From assembly GCA_003280895.1 (NCBI GenBank), contig QCDM01000002.1:1-64000 (forward strand): DNA of 64,000 nucleotides. The letters run 5' to 3'. The notes beneath the pieces are model-generated. The model did not search any database. It saw only the letters and a program-made list of their open reading frames with translations, and had not been told where the DNA came from. The number at the start of each line of letters is the position of its first letter. The first letter of the stretch is position 1. The stretch comes from Prochlorococcus sp. AG-355-I20 (GTDB lineage Bacteria; Cyanobacteriota; Cyanobacteriia; PCC-6307; Cyanobiaceae). Positions 44,112 to 52,477 of this stretch are shown piece by piece. The translations under genes and the position numbers were made by a program.

Positions 44112-45641
44112 ATGGAAAATTACGATGTTGTAATAGTTGGTAGTGGAATAGGTGGCTTATGTTGCGGTTCAATTCTCGCTTTATCAGGCAAAAAAGTCCT
44201 TATATGTGAAGCTCATAGCCACCCAGGAGGTGTTGCCCACAGTTTCAAAAGAAATGGTTACACTTTCGAATCAGGACCTTCATTGTGGAGTGGAATAGGT
44301 AAATGGCCGACAACTAATCCCCTAGGGCAAATTCTTAAATTACTTGATGAAGAAGTTGAACTATTTCAATACAAAGGTTGGCAAGTAATTGTCCCAGAAG
44401 GCAATTTTAATCTTGATGTGGGGGAAGAACCTTTTAAACATACTATTAAAACTCTAAGAGGTGAGAAATCTGTTAAAGAATGGGAATCATTTATTTCCGG
44501 AATAAAACCTCTTAGCCAAATAATAAATGAAATACCTTTACTCTCATTTTCTCCCGAATCAATAAATTTCTTAGATCTAATAAATTTAACCTCAAAATTT
44601 TTACCTAATATCAATCAAATACCAAAAATTAATAAAGGCTTTGGGAATTTAGTCAATAATCATCTAGAGGATCCTTTCCTCAGAAATTGGGTTGATTTAT
44701 TGAGCTTTTTGATAAGTGGTATGTCGATGCATGATACAAATACAGCTGCGATGGCTACTTTATTTAACGAATGGTTTGAACCAAATTCATACCTTGAATA
44801 CCCCAAAGGAGGTAGTGAATCTATTGTAAAAGCTTTAATTAATGGATTTAAAAAAAATGGAGGAGAATTAATTCTTTCTTCGAGAGTAAAGACAATTAAC
44901 TTCAATAAAAATTTAGCCACAGGCATAACTCTTAATAATGGTTCTAGTTATAATAGTGAATCTGTTGTCACGAATACTGATGTTTGGAATTTAAAAAAGT
45001 TAATTCCAAATGAAATTTCAAAAAAATGGAATACAAAAGTTTTGAACCCTAATAAATGTGATTCTTTCCTTCATATACATCTAGGTTTTGATGCTGATGG
45101 TCTTGAAAATTTGCCAATACATGCGATACATGTTGATGAGTGGGAAAAAGGCATAACCGCAGAAAGAAATATATCCGTATTTTCAATCCCTTCTGTTTTA
45201 GATAAAAATATGGCCCCTGAAGGAAAACATGTTCTTCATGGATATACTCCCGCAAATGAACCTTGGGAAATTTGGGAAAATCTAAATCCAAAGGAATTAG
45301 AATATAGGAATTTGAAAGAACAAAGATGTTCAATATTCCTTAATGCAGTGCGAAAATTCATCCCTGATATAGATGAAAGGATTGATTTAAAGATGCTAGG
45401 AACCCCAATCACTCATAAAAAATTCACCAATACCTTTTGCGGTAGTTACGGCCCTGCATTATCTGCAGCAAAAGGTCTTTTCCCAGGCTGCAAAACTCCA
45501 GTGAAAAATTTATTTACTTGCGGCGCAAGTACATTCCCAGGTATTGGAATTCCTGCTGTTTCAGCAAGTGGGGCTTACGCAGCTGAAAAAATTATTGGTA
45601 AAAAAGAATTTAAAACTCTTCTTAAGAAAATAAATTTATAA
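44112..45641 (+). CDS. CrtISO/phytoene desaturase-like FAD oxidoreductase
   Basis: 509 residues. N-terminal dinucleotide motif DVVIVGSGIGGLCCGSILALSGKKVLICEA, then SHPGGVAHSFKRNGYTFESGPSLW and a C-terminal FTCGASTFPGIGIPAVSASGAYAAEKI FAD-binding region. This is the CrtI/CrtISO/amine-oxidase group. Carotenoid isomerase is the closest type I can name, but the N-terminal CEAHSHPGG differs from canonical CrtH so the substrate is open. Confidence 0.8.
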   Translation: MENYDVVIVGSGIGGLCCGSILALSGKKVLICEAHSHPGGVAHSFKRNGYTFESGPSLWSGIGKWPTTNPLGQILKLLDEEVELFQYKGWQVIVPEGNFNLDVGEEPFKHTIKTLRGEKSVKEWESFISGIKPLSQIINEIPLLSFSPESINFLDLINLTSKFLPNINQIPKINKGFGNLVNNHLEDPFLRNWVDLLSFLISGMSMHDTNTAAMATLFNEWFEPNSYLEYPKGGSESIVKALINGFKKNGGELILSSRVKTINFNKNLATGITLNNGSSYNSESVVTNTDVWNLKKLIPNEISKKWNTKVLNPNKCDSFLHIHLGFDADGLENLPIHAIHVDEWEKGITAERNISVFSIPSVLDKNMAPEGKHVLHGYTPANEPWEIWENLNPKELEYRNLKEQRCSIFLNAVRKFIPDIDERIDLKMLGTPITHKKFTNTFCGSYGPALSAAKGLFPGCKTPVKNLFTCGASTFPGIGIPAVSASGAYAAEKIIGKKEFKTLLKKINL

Positions 45642-45758
45642 ATCAAGTTCTTTTTTATAACTCTACAAATAATTAGTTAAGAAATAAGAATAAAGAAAGC
45701 AAAAACGTTCAATAATGATAATCTTTATCTGAACATAAACTTAACTTATAGTTCTTAT

Positions 45759-45962
45759 ATGTTTTTCTTATCAATTCCTCAAGCATGGCATTTAGTTGGC
45801 ACTTGGTCAGAACAACTTCCAAACGAGTCAAATCTCATAGGAATGGGCCAAACAGAACTAATGATGACTTTGCATTCAATATTCGTTCCTCTCTTACTTG
45901 TAATTTCATATTACCTATTCAATAGACTTAACAAAAACGAATCAAAGAAAATTAAAGGATGA
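45759..45962 (+). CDS. Small membrane protein
   Basis: 67 residues: soluble head (QAWHLVGTWSEQLPNESNLIGMGQTELMM), one membrane helix (HSIFVPLLLVISYYLF), basic end (NRLNKNESKKIKG). No family recognised. ATG start. Confidence 0.6.
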   Translation: MFFLSIPQAWHLVGTWSEQLPNESNLIGMGQTELMMTLHSIFVPLLLVISYYLFNRLNKNESKKIKG

Positions 45963-45973
45963 TCATTTTAGCT

Positions 45974-46264
45974 TTATTTAGCTGAACTTCTTCTAACTAC
46001 TTTTCTACCCGTAGAAGTATCAACTCCGCTTGAATTTTTAGTTTGTGAATTAGTTTCAACATTATCAACATCACTTTTATCCATTTCTGCGCAAACACCT
46101 ACTACCATAGCAGCTTGCATTTGATCTGGTAAATCTCCAATAGTTAATAAGGCCTTTAAAACTAATTGAAGTCGAGTTTGCCGATCTATTTCGGGTCTTA
46201 GTTTTTTTACGGTATTCCAAAGTTCTTGGGTAACTTCTTTTAAAAGTTCTCGATCTACTGCCAA
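45974..46264 (-). CDS. Conserved hypothetical protein
   Basis: 96 residues. The helical core RELLKEVTQELWNTVKKLRPEIDRQTRLQLVLKALLTIGDLPDQMQAAMVVGVCAEMDKSD is followed by a low-complexity Ser/Thr/basic tail (TNSQTKNSSGVDTSTGRKVVRRSSAK). I know no family. Convergent with the gene before it. Confidence 0.6.
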   Translation of the reverse strand: MAVDRELLKEVTQELWNTVKKLRPEIDRQTRLQLVLKALLTIGDLPDQMQAAMVVGVCAEMDKSDVDNVETNSQTKNSSGVDTSTGRKVVRRSSAK

Positions 46265-46354
46265 ATTAAATCCTTCTTGTATTTCTACTAATCTAACAAA
46301 AAATTGGATCTCGTAAAATAATATTCAACAAAAAGATTGTTAGTTAATATTTTT

Positions 46355-46561
46355 TTATCTGAATACAAGTTGCATTTGTTGATGCAATTCATACTTCTCT
46401 TGCAAAAATTCATCTTTTTCAATCTTTTTTAGAGTAAAAGTTCTATAAAATTTTTTTTGAATCTTTATTGGAGTATTTTCAAACTTTGCATTTTTGCTTA
46501 TTAAAGAATTCCACTCTTTTGAATTAAAAGGGGCATAAGGAGAAGATGAAATAACTTTCAT
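46355..46561 (-). CDS. Small basic hypothetical protein
   Basis: 68 residues: KVISSSPYAPFNSKEWNSLISKNAKFENTPIKIQKKFYRTFTLKKIEKDEFLQEKYELHQQMQLVF. Soluble, basic, helical C-terminus. An 18-bp inverted repeat lies just upstream of the start, a candidate operator. No family recognised. Confidence 0.6.
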   Translation of the reverse strand: MKVISSSPYAPFNSKEWNSLISKNAKFENTPIKIQKKFYRTFTLKKIEKDEFLQEKYELHQQMQLVFR

Positions 46562-46577
46562 ATCTTAATAATACATC

Positions 46578-46595
46578 TGTACTAATTTTAGTACA
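46578..46595. promoter_or_regulatory. Perfect inverted repeat upstream of 46355-46561
   Basis: TGTACTAA-TT-TTAGTACA, 8-bp arms with a 2-bp centre, 17 bp from the leftward ATG. Its spacing matches neither the NtcA pattern (GTA-N8-TAC) nor the cyanobacterial LexA box (GTAC-N4-GTWC). It may be an operator for an unknown factor. The remaining 266 bp to 46861 hold only a 19-codon hydrophobic ORF (46650-46709) that I do not annotate. Confidence 0.4.
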
Positions 46596-46861
46596 TTTTT
46601 ACTATAGTGCAACAACTGCGTCCAGCTATCATAAATTCAAAATGTCCTTATGAATGGATTGATTTTTTTTATCTATTTTGTAGCAATTATAAGTTTGATA
46701 AATGAATAAACATATCATTAGTAACTTGTTGATCCCTTTTTTTAGTGTCTTAAGACTTTTCTCGCTTAAATACCTTTTAATATAGTTAATTTGTTGAAAT
46801 TAACATTGACAAGATATATTTAATAATCCTTCCTATAAAAAGAATAATGAATTAATTAAAA

Positions 46862-47170
46862 ATGCTCCTCAGTAATGAAAAAAGACTAAAGATCCAAGGA
46901 ATAATAAAAAGAATTGCTCAAGATAAATCAATTACATTAGAAGAAAGGATATATGTGGAGAAATTTGCACACCATAATTCGACAATTTCTCTTTGGCTGA
47001 AAAAAGCTAACAGCTTTAGAAGAAATGGTACAAAAAATGATGGGGGTATTGATAATCTCATACAATCATTTGGGATAGATGGACTAGATAAAGAAAATCA
47101 TTTCAACCCAAATGAAGATGATATATCGGATTGGTTTGGCGGTGCTCCTGGTTGGCTAAGGAGAAGCTAG
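46862..47170 (+). CDS. Conserved hypothetical protein
   Basis: 102 residues. LLSNEKRLKIQGIIKRIAQDKSITLEERIYVEKFAHHNSTISLWLKKANSF, then NDGGIDNLIQSFGIDGLDKENHFNPNEDDISDWFGGAPGWLRRS. The form (helical head, acidic, GGAPxWLRRS end) recalls a small protein common to marine picocyanobacteria; function unknown. The next 274 bp are without a gene. Confidence 0.65.
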   Translation: MLLSNEKRLKIQGIIKRIAQDKSITLEERIYVEKFAHHNSTISLWLKKANSFRRNGTKNDGGIDNLIQSFGIDGLDKENHFNPNEDDISDWFGGAPGWLRRS

Positions 47171-47444
47171 ATTCAATAATTATTCAATTTACCCAGGCTA
47201 TCTTACACAAATATATACTCATAAAAAATATGAATACCCAAAAAACCAATGGTATAAATTTAATGGGGACTAAATATTTTTTTGAAAAGGTTTTCATATA
47301 AATTTTTTCTTTTAGATTATTTCTTCCTTACCGTTTTTGAGAATAGGTTTAATTGCTCTATTTATAAATTAAACAATATTCTAAATCTCAAATATATTAA
47401 ATCTCTTTAAGTAGATAAAGTTAATCAGCCTTAATCATCACAAT

Positions 47445-47585
47445 TTAAGCAACTTTATTTTCAATCTTCCTTGTAAAATTTACAATTTTTGCCTCATCAT
47501 GATCTGAATCATTCCAATATTTTATAAGTCTTTCTAATTCATCAATCCTCTTTTGGGCATTTGCAATTTTTTCAGTATTTGTCAT
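47445..47585 (-). CDS. 46-residue hypothetical protein
   Basis: Leftward, ATG at 47585: NTEKIANAQKRIDELERLIKYWNDSDHDEAKIVNFTRKIENKVA, a single charged helix likely to form a coiled coil. Below the cutoff of the track. No family recognised. Confidence 0.5.
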   Translation of the reverse strand: MTNTEKIANAQKRIDELERLIKYWNDSDHDEAKIVNFTRKIENKVA

Positions 47586-47739
47586 ATAAAATTTTATCTA
47601 CCCAATTAATGCATGAAAAAAAAATATTGCAATGGAAGTAACAATTTTTATACTATAAATATTAATTTTTGGTTAATTACATGAATGAATTATAGTCACT
47701 GAGCGGCTAAGTAATTATACTTAAAGAAAAAAGAAATTT

Positions 47740-48249
47740 ATGAAGAAATTAAATTCTTTGATTTTGAATAGTAGTGTTAACTTTTTAGATTTCATATACT
47801 CTGGTAGATCTTTACAAAGATTTTGGGTTTTAGAAGTCATAGCGAGATCACCTTATTTTGCATTTCTTTCAGTTCTTCATTTTAAAGAATCCCTAGGAAT
47901 TAAAAATGAAAAAACAATGATTTTAATGAAAGGACATTTTTATCAAGCTATTAACGAAACTGAGCATCTTAAAGAAATGGAGAAAAGAGGAGGAGATAGG
48001 TTTTGGATTGATAGATTTTTTGCGAGACACCTTGTTCTTGTTTATTACTGGATCATGGTTTTTTATTATTTCTTTTCTCCAGCTAATGCTTATGATGTCA
48101 ACATAAAAATCGAAGAACATGCATTTGAAACTTATTCCAAATATTTAATAGATAATCCAAATGATCAAAAAATAAAAGAAATTGCTCAAGATGAACTTAA
48201 TCATGTCCAAGAACTTAACGAAGCTTTGTCAATGTTTATTACAGTTTAG
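47740..48249 (+). CDS. Plastoquinol terminal oxidase (PTOX/AOX family)
   Basis: 169 residues. All six diiron ligands of the alternative-oxidase family are visible: Glu in LEVIARSPYFAF, Glu and His in NETEHLKEM, Glu in IEEHAFETY, Glu and His in DELNHVQEL. Two hydrophobic helices (SPYFAFLSVLHF and LVLVYYWIMVFYYFF) would anchor it to the thylakoid. PTOX drains plastoquinol to O2 as an electron valve in high light. It is short for the family but the core is complete. The stop overlaps the opposing gene by four bases. Confidence 0.93.
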   Translation: MKKLNSLILNSSVNFLDFIYSGRSLQRFWVLEVIARSPYFAFLSVLHFKESLGIKNEKTMILMKGHFYQAINETEHLKEMEKRGGDRFWIDRFFARHLVLVYYWIMVFYYFFSPANAYDVNIKIEEHAFETYSKYLIDNPNDQKIKEIAQDELNHVQELNEALSMFITV

Positions 48250-48680
48250 AATAGTGCTGAAAAATCTATTAACAATATTGAGAGTATCACCGAAGAAGAT
48301 ATTAATCCTAGGCTAATCATCAATGAGACATAACCTTTTTTTCTAGGCAATTTATAAAAAGATATTCCAATAATTAATGTCATTATTAATAAGAAAAAAA
48401 TAATAATTTTTTCATTTACTAAATTGAGATGTATAACTAAATTTTTTTCTTCAAAAAATTTGATAAATTCAGATATAACTAATTCATCTTCTATTTTCTT
48501 AAAATAATCAAATGAGCTTATAAAAGCAGAACTTAATAAAGATAATGCAACCAGTGCAGTAACTGGTTTTGTTAACCTGTTAATTGTTCTATTGAAACTT
48601 ACCAAAAAAATAAAAATAAATAAAGAGGTTAATAAAGGTATTAATGGTATAAGAGTTGTTGAATTTATGAAATTTCCCAC
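48246..48680 (-). CDS. NdhF N-terminus-like small membrane protein
   Basis: 144 residues. TLIPLIPLLTSLFIFIFLVSFNRTINRLTKPVTALVALSLLSSAF resembles the start of cyanobacterial NdhF (PLLGALLIGT...NRLRRPVA). It goes on to LNLVNEKIIIFFLLIMTLIIGISFYKLPRKKGYVSLMISLGLIS, like NdhF helices 2-4. No proton-channel antiporter domain follows. It is either a truncated NdhF copy or a small dedicated membrane protein. Convergent overlap with PTOX. Confidence 0.55.
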   Translation of the reverse strand: MGNFINSTTLIPLIPLLTSLFIFIFLVSFNRTINRLTKPVTALVALSLLSSAFISSFDYFKKIEDELVISEFIKFFEEKNLVIHLNLVNEKIIIFFLLIMTLIIGISFYKLPRKKGYVSLMISLGLISSSVILSILLIDFSALF

Positions 48681-48827
48681 GAAAATAATATGTATCTAAC
48701 TTAAAATTTTATATTATTTCGACGCGTTATTTTATTAAATAAAATTTTTTAAAATCTTAAATGTAATTAGTACCTATTGCATTCTGTGTAAATTGATACC
48801 AAAATTAAATTAGTATTGAAAAATAAA

Positions 48828-48929
48828 ATGTTAGCCATTTCTGAAATTATTATTGCAAGTGCTATCTTCCTAGGAATTGTATATTGGGAAGTTAAATTTC
48901 TATACACTAAAACAACTGTAGCGAAATAA
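48828..48929 (+). CDS. 33-residue membrane mini-protein
   Basis: ATG at 48828: AISEIIIASAIFLGIVYWEVKFLYTKTTVAK, one membrane helix with short basic tail. Unknown function. Confidence 0.45.
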   Translation: MLAISEIIIASAIFLGIVYWEVKFLYTKTTVAK

Positions 48930-49044
48930 CTTCACTCAAAACAGGAAAATTTAAGACGTAGAAAATTTAAATAAAATTTAAGAATTTATGTTGACAAAAA
49001 AAGCTCTAAATATGAGAGAATAAACACAATTTCTTAGCCCTCTA

Positions 49045-49182
49045 ATGAGCGAAGCCCAAAACTCTAATACTAACTCAACTCAACAGCAGCAACAGCAACA
49101 GCAACAATCCTATTCGGAAAGCAAAATTAATTCTGCTGAGAGCGAAAGGCTTTATCTTGAAATGAAAGAGGCTTGGCTTTAA
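49045..49182 (+). CDS. 45-residue glutamine-rich mini-protein
   Basis: ATG at 49045: SEAQNSNTNSTQQQQQQQQQ followed by SYSESKINSAESERLYLEMKEAWL. A run of nine CAG/CAA codons forms a homopolymeric Q tract, rare in this genome. Likely disordered. No recognised family. Confidence 0.5.
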   Translation: MSEAQNSNTNSTQQQQQQQQQSYSESKINSAESERLYLEMKEAWL

Positions 49183-49306
49183 ATTTAATTCGTGCTTGAA
49201 ATAATATTCCTATAAATTTTTAAAAAATTCTTTTTAATTTTGAATTAATCAATACTTTTTTATTTTTAATACCCTTTAAATTTTGTTTAACCACAAAATT
49301 AATCTG

Positions 49307-49438
49307 TTGAGAAAACTAAAACAGTTTGAGAAAATTAATGGAAGACTCGCAATGGGAGGGTTGATATATTTAGTTTTTACAAAATTAGTCTCCAACCGTG
49401 CCGATATATTAGACCAGCTTAAATCTTATTTAATTTAA
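49307..49438 (+). CDS. High-light-inducible (HLIP)-like mini-protein
   Basis: 43 residues from TTG 49307 (there is no in-frame ATG before residue 16). FEKINGRLAMGGLIYLVFTKL carries the E-x-x-N-G-R-x-A-M-x-G motif of the HLIP/ELIP chlorophyll-binding helix, and one transmembrane stretch covers it. Such proteins bind chlorophyll/carotenoid near photosystem II and dissipate light energy. The later Glu of the usual motif is replaced (TKLVSN), so it may be a degenerate or atypical member. Confidence 0.7.
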   Translation: MRKLKQFEKINGRLAMGGLIYLVFTKLVSNRADILDQLKSYLI

Positions 49439-49455
49439 GAAATGAATTGGAAATA

Positions 49456-49548
49456 TTATCCAGGAATATTTCTTTCTATATAGGCGTCAGTTAAAGCTAA
49501 AATTAAACCCAATAATGTTGAAAATATAGCAATTTCAGTTGATTCCAT
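49456..49548 (-). CDS. 30-residue membrane mini-protein
   Basis: Leftward, ATG at 49548: ESTEIAIFSTLLGLILALTDAYIERNIPG, one membrane helix. Convergent with the HLIP-like gene. Unknown function. Confidence 0.4.
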   Translation of the reverse strand: MESTEIAIFSTLLGLILALTDAYIERNIPG

Positions 49549-49617
49549 TTTATTGTTGAATTACCCCTATTTTGCGAAATAATTCAAAATTCGGCAACAA
49601 AACTAATATCTTGCTAT

Positions 49618-49631
49618 AGTACATATATACT
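49618..49631. promoter_or_regulatory. LexA-box-like inverted repeat upstream of the DUF3104 gene
   Basis: AGTAC-ATAT-ATACT within a longer ATAGTA...TACTAT repeat, 14 bp from the GTG start. It agrees with the published cyanobacterial LexA consensus (RGTACNNNDGTWCB) at all but one position. Tentative. Confidence 0.4.
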
Positions 49632-49645
49632 ATTAGCTATTTATT

Positions 49646-49894
49646 GTGAGCTCGGCAAGACCTGAGTTTCTTTTCGTTAAGCCTGGTGATTATGTCGCAA
49701 TTAAAAAAGAAAATTGCGAAAATACCGAAGAAAAGAATAAAAATTATTGGGTCGGTCAAGTTATCGACTGTATTGGAGGAGCTAGAAATCCAAATTCATG
49801 GACCTTGTTTCAAGTTGCCAATATTGATAGTGGAGAGATTACTATAATCAACGCCGATATTGTAGAAAAAATTTTGAAACCTTCTGAAAGTTAA
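49646..49894 (+). CDS. DUF3104-like protein
   Basis: 82 residues; GTG start. EFLFVKPGDYVAIKKENCENTEEKNKNYWVGQVIDCIGGARNPNSWTLFQVANIDSGEITIINADIVEKIL is an SH3-like small barrel pattern matching DUF3104, known to me from marine picocyanobacteria. Role unknown. A LexA-like inverted repeat lies just upstream. Confidence 0.75.
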   Translation: MSSARPEFLFVKPGDYVAIKKENCENTEEKNKNYWVGQVIDCIGGARNPNSWTLFQVANIDSGEITIINADIVEKILKPSES

Positions 49895-49966
49895 GCTTAT
49901 TAATAATCAAACAAGCTTCTTTCGGTATTACAGAAACATAAAATAAATTGAACGCTTTCAAGGAAA

Positions 49967-50857
49967 TCACCCTAGTTCCAAGCAGGCAAGTCCGTATACT
50001 TGATTCATTGGGCAGGGAGGTTGAATGCCTTTATACATTCTGTAAGTTTTTGATATTTCCTCAAACCCCAAACTTGACAAAAGATAATTTGCATAAGGAT
50101 TCAGATTAGAGCAATCCAATAAGATTTGGGAATCTAAATCACCAACTAACTCCCTTATTAGCAGTTCAGCAAGTGGTGGAGTATCCGCTAAAAGAGGTCC
50201 GATTCTCCAACCTTGTTCATTATCCTTCAATACACAAGGTCTTATTCTTCCAAATCCATGGCACATCCCATTATTATCTACAATTGCACTGACATTACCA
50301 TGAGAATTTTTCAACCAATCATTTAGAAAATGTGGTCTAGGACTGGGTTCTCTTTGATCATCATAGATTAAAACTGCTTCAGAAGAAATTTTATTACCCG
50401 GTACAACTTTAAAAGAATGAAATTGATCTTTATAGAAATTTCTCAATGGAAAATCTTGAGATCCATTTAATTTCCATCGATTTGTAATGGAAGATGTTCT
50501 AAAACCCCAATTTGCGTAATCATTTAATCTATCTGGGGCAGCCTCAAGACCAATACAATCAATATTATTTAAATATGCCAGGGCATGTTTCCATAATTTC
50601 ACTCCGTATCCATTATTTCGGAATTCTTTTTTAACAATAAATAAACCTATAAAGCCATACGAGGAATTATATTTTATACACGCAATAGAGCCTATGGGAT
50701 TATCGTCTAGACAAGCTACCCATACCCCTTGTTTATCTGTATTTCTATAAATTGATACATCATCCATTCCAGGAGAAAATCCTTCTAACCTAGCCCAGTT
50801 TGTGACTTCTGGTATTTCATTTATAGATATCAATCTAATTGAAAAATTTTCTCTCAT
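49967..50857 (-). CDS. GNAT acetyltransferase, tandem domains
   Basis: 296 residues, twice the size of a single GNAT. The first half has GLFIVKKEFRNNGYGVKLWKHALAYL (acetyl-CoA loop). The second half, with PLLADTPPLAELLIRELVGDLDSQILLDCSNLNPYANYLLSSLGFEEISKTYRMYKG, matches the C-terminal GNAT of the YitH/HolE-like proteins. Substrate unknown. ATG start. Confidence 0.82.
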   Translation of the reverse strand: MRENFSIRLISINEIPEVTNWARLEGFSPGMDDVSIYRNTDKQGVWVACLDDNPIGSIACIKYNSSYGFIGLFIVKKEFRNNGYGVKLWKHALAYLNNIDCIGLEAAPDRLNDYANWGFRTSSITNRWKLNGSQDFPLRNFYKDQFHSFKVVPGNKISSEAVLIYDDQREPSPRPHFLNDWLKNSHGNVSAIVDNNGMCHGFGRIRPCVLKDNEQGWRIGPLLADTPPLAELLIRELVGDLDSQILLDCSNLNPYANYLLSSLGFEEISKTYRMYKGIQPPCPMNQVYGLACLELG

Positions 50858-51013
50858 AGAAACATACTAACCAAGAAAAATTTGAATTTTTAAAGTCAAT
50901 ATTAATAAATTTAATTATTTCTCTTAAACAATTCTTTGTGATTTAATTGGCTAAAAACCTTAGTTATTTACAATTTATCTTCTGATATATTTAATACTAT
51001 TCAAAGGTAAAAA

Positions 51014-52405
51014 ATGAAAATTTCTGATAAATTTCATTTAGAAGACATTTATAAATTAAAAAATACAGTTCTCACTGGTAAAACTGAAGATATAAAATGG
51101 CGGATCGATCATATCAATATAGTTTCTAAACTTTTGGATGAGAATAAAAAAGAGATAATAAAATCACTTTTTGTTGATCTCGGTAAATCTGAAATTGAAG
51201 GGCTTTCAGAAATCCTTTTAGTAAAAGAAGAAATTTCCCTCATAAAAAGGAAACTCAATTCTTGGATGCGGCCAAAAAAGATTGATACACCTTTTTATCT
51301 ATTTCCATCATCATCCCAAGTTATTTATGAACCTCTTGGGTGTGTCTTAATTCTTGGTCCTTATAATTATCCATTACTTTATGTTTTTAAGCCATTGGTA
51401 AATATTTTCTCAGCAGGAAATACTGCAGTTATAAAACCTTCAGAGAAATGTCCTGCGACCTCAAAACTTATTAAAAAGCTTACTTCCAAATATTTCCATA
51501 AAGATGTCCTAATGACAGTAGAGGGCGATAATAAACAATCCATAAAATTAATTGAACAAAATTTTGACCACATTTTTTTTACAGGAAGTACTGAAACTGG
51601 AAAATCTATAATGAAATTAGCTTCAAAAAACTTAACTCCATTAACTCTTGAGTTAAGCGGAACAAATCCTGTAATTGTTTTCAAGAATGCAAATTTAGAA
51701 GTGGCTGCTAAAAGAATTGTATGGGGCAAATTTTTTAATTCTGGTCAATCCTGCATGGCTCCGAATCATATCTTTGTAGATAAAGAAATTGAAAATGTTT
51801 TTATAGAAAAATTAAAGAAATACATAGTAAGTTTTTACGGAGATAATCCAATTCTTTCCGATAACCTATCAAAATTGCAGAAAAAACAATTTACATCAAC
51901 TTTGGAAATTCTCAAACAATATGAAAAAGAAAAAAGAATTTTATTTGGGGGGACTTTTAGTAAAAAAAAGTTAAAAATATCTCCTACAATCTTGAGAACT
52001 AAATTAAATGAAACAGATATTTTGCAGAAAGAATTATTCAGTACACTACTTCCTGTAGTTGGAATTAATGATAAGGAATTAGCTTTAAAACAGATTAGTC
52101 AAACATCAAAACCCTTAGCAATCTACTTATTTGGAGGCAATAAAAAAATCCATAATCATATTTCAAAAGTAACCAGCTCTGGAACAATTTGTATAAATGA
52201 TGTGATGTTGCCAGTCCTTATTCCAAATTTACCGTTTGGAGGCGTTGGGCAAAGTGGTATTGGTAAATTTCATGGGGAAGAAGGTTTTCGAAATTTTTCA
52301 AATCAAAAATCTATTACTTTTAAAGGTTTTTTATTTGATTCAAATCTGCGGTATCCCCCCTATGAAAGAGTAAAGAAATTTTTAAAGTTTATTTTTCAGG
52401 TTTAA
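51014..52405 (+). CDS. Aldehyde dehydrogenase, class 3 type (fatty aldehyde)
   Basis: 463 residues. Catalytic Cys in NSGQSCMAPNH and Glu in LELSGTNPVIVF; cofactor GSTETGKSIM and PSEKCPATSKL. The length and C-terminal hydrophobic FLKFIFQV fit the membrane-near ALDH3/AldE group that oxidises long-chain aldehydes in cyanobacteria. Substrate not proven. Confidence 0.9.
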   Translation: MKISDKFHLEDIYKLKNTVLTGKTEDIKWRIDHINIVSKLLDENKKEIIKSLFVDLGKSEIEGLSEILLVKEEISLIKRKLNSWMRPKKIDTPFYLFPSSSQVIYEPLGCVLILGPYNYPLLYVFKPLVNIFSAGNTAVIKPSEKCPATSKLIKKLTSKYFHKDVLMTVEGDNKQSIKLIEQNFDHIFFTGSTETGKSIMKLASKNLTPLTLELSGTNPVIVFKNANLEVAAKRIVWGKFFNSGQSCMAPNHIFVDKEIENVFIEKLKKYIVSFYGDNPILSDNLSKLQKKQFTSTLEILKQYEKEKRILFGGTFSKKKLKISPTILRTKLNETDILQKELFSTLLPVVGINDKELALKQISQTSKPLAIYLFGGNKKIHNHISKVTSSGTICINDVMLPVLIPNLPFGGVGQSGIGKFHGEEGFRNFSNQKSITFKGFLFDSNLRYPPYERVKKFLKFIFQV

Positions 52406-52477
52406 ATTACTTAAATTGTTTTCAAAAACCTAGCAATTTTAAATTTAAAGATTATCTTTAAATAAATAGTGAGTTTT

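Noticed and set aside
44366-45333. Three minus-strand ORFs
   Set aside because: Shadows of the CrtISO-like gene.
46578-46595. NtcA or LexA operator
   Set aside because: The inverted repeat has GTAC-N8-GTAC spacing, which fits neither GTA-N8-TAC (NtcA) nor GTAC-N4-GTWC (LexA).
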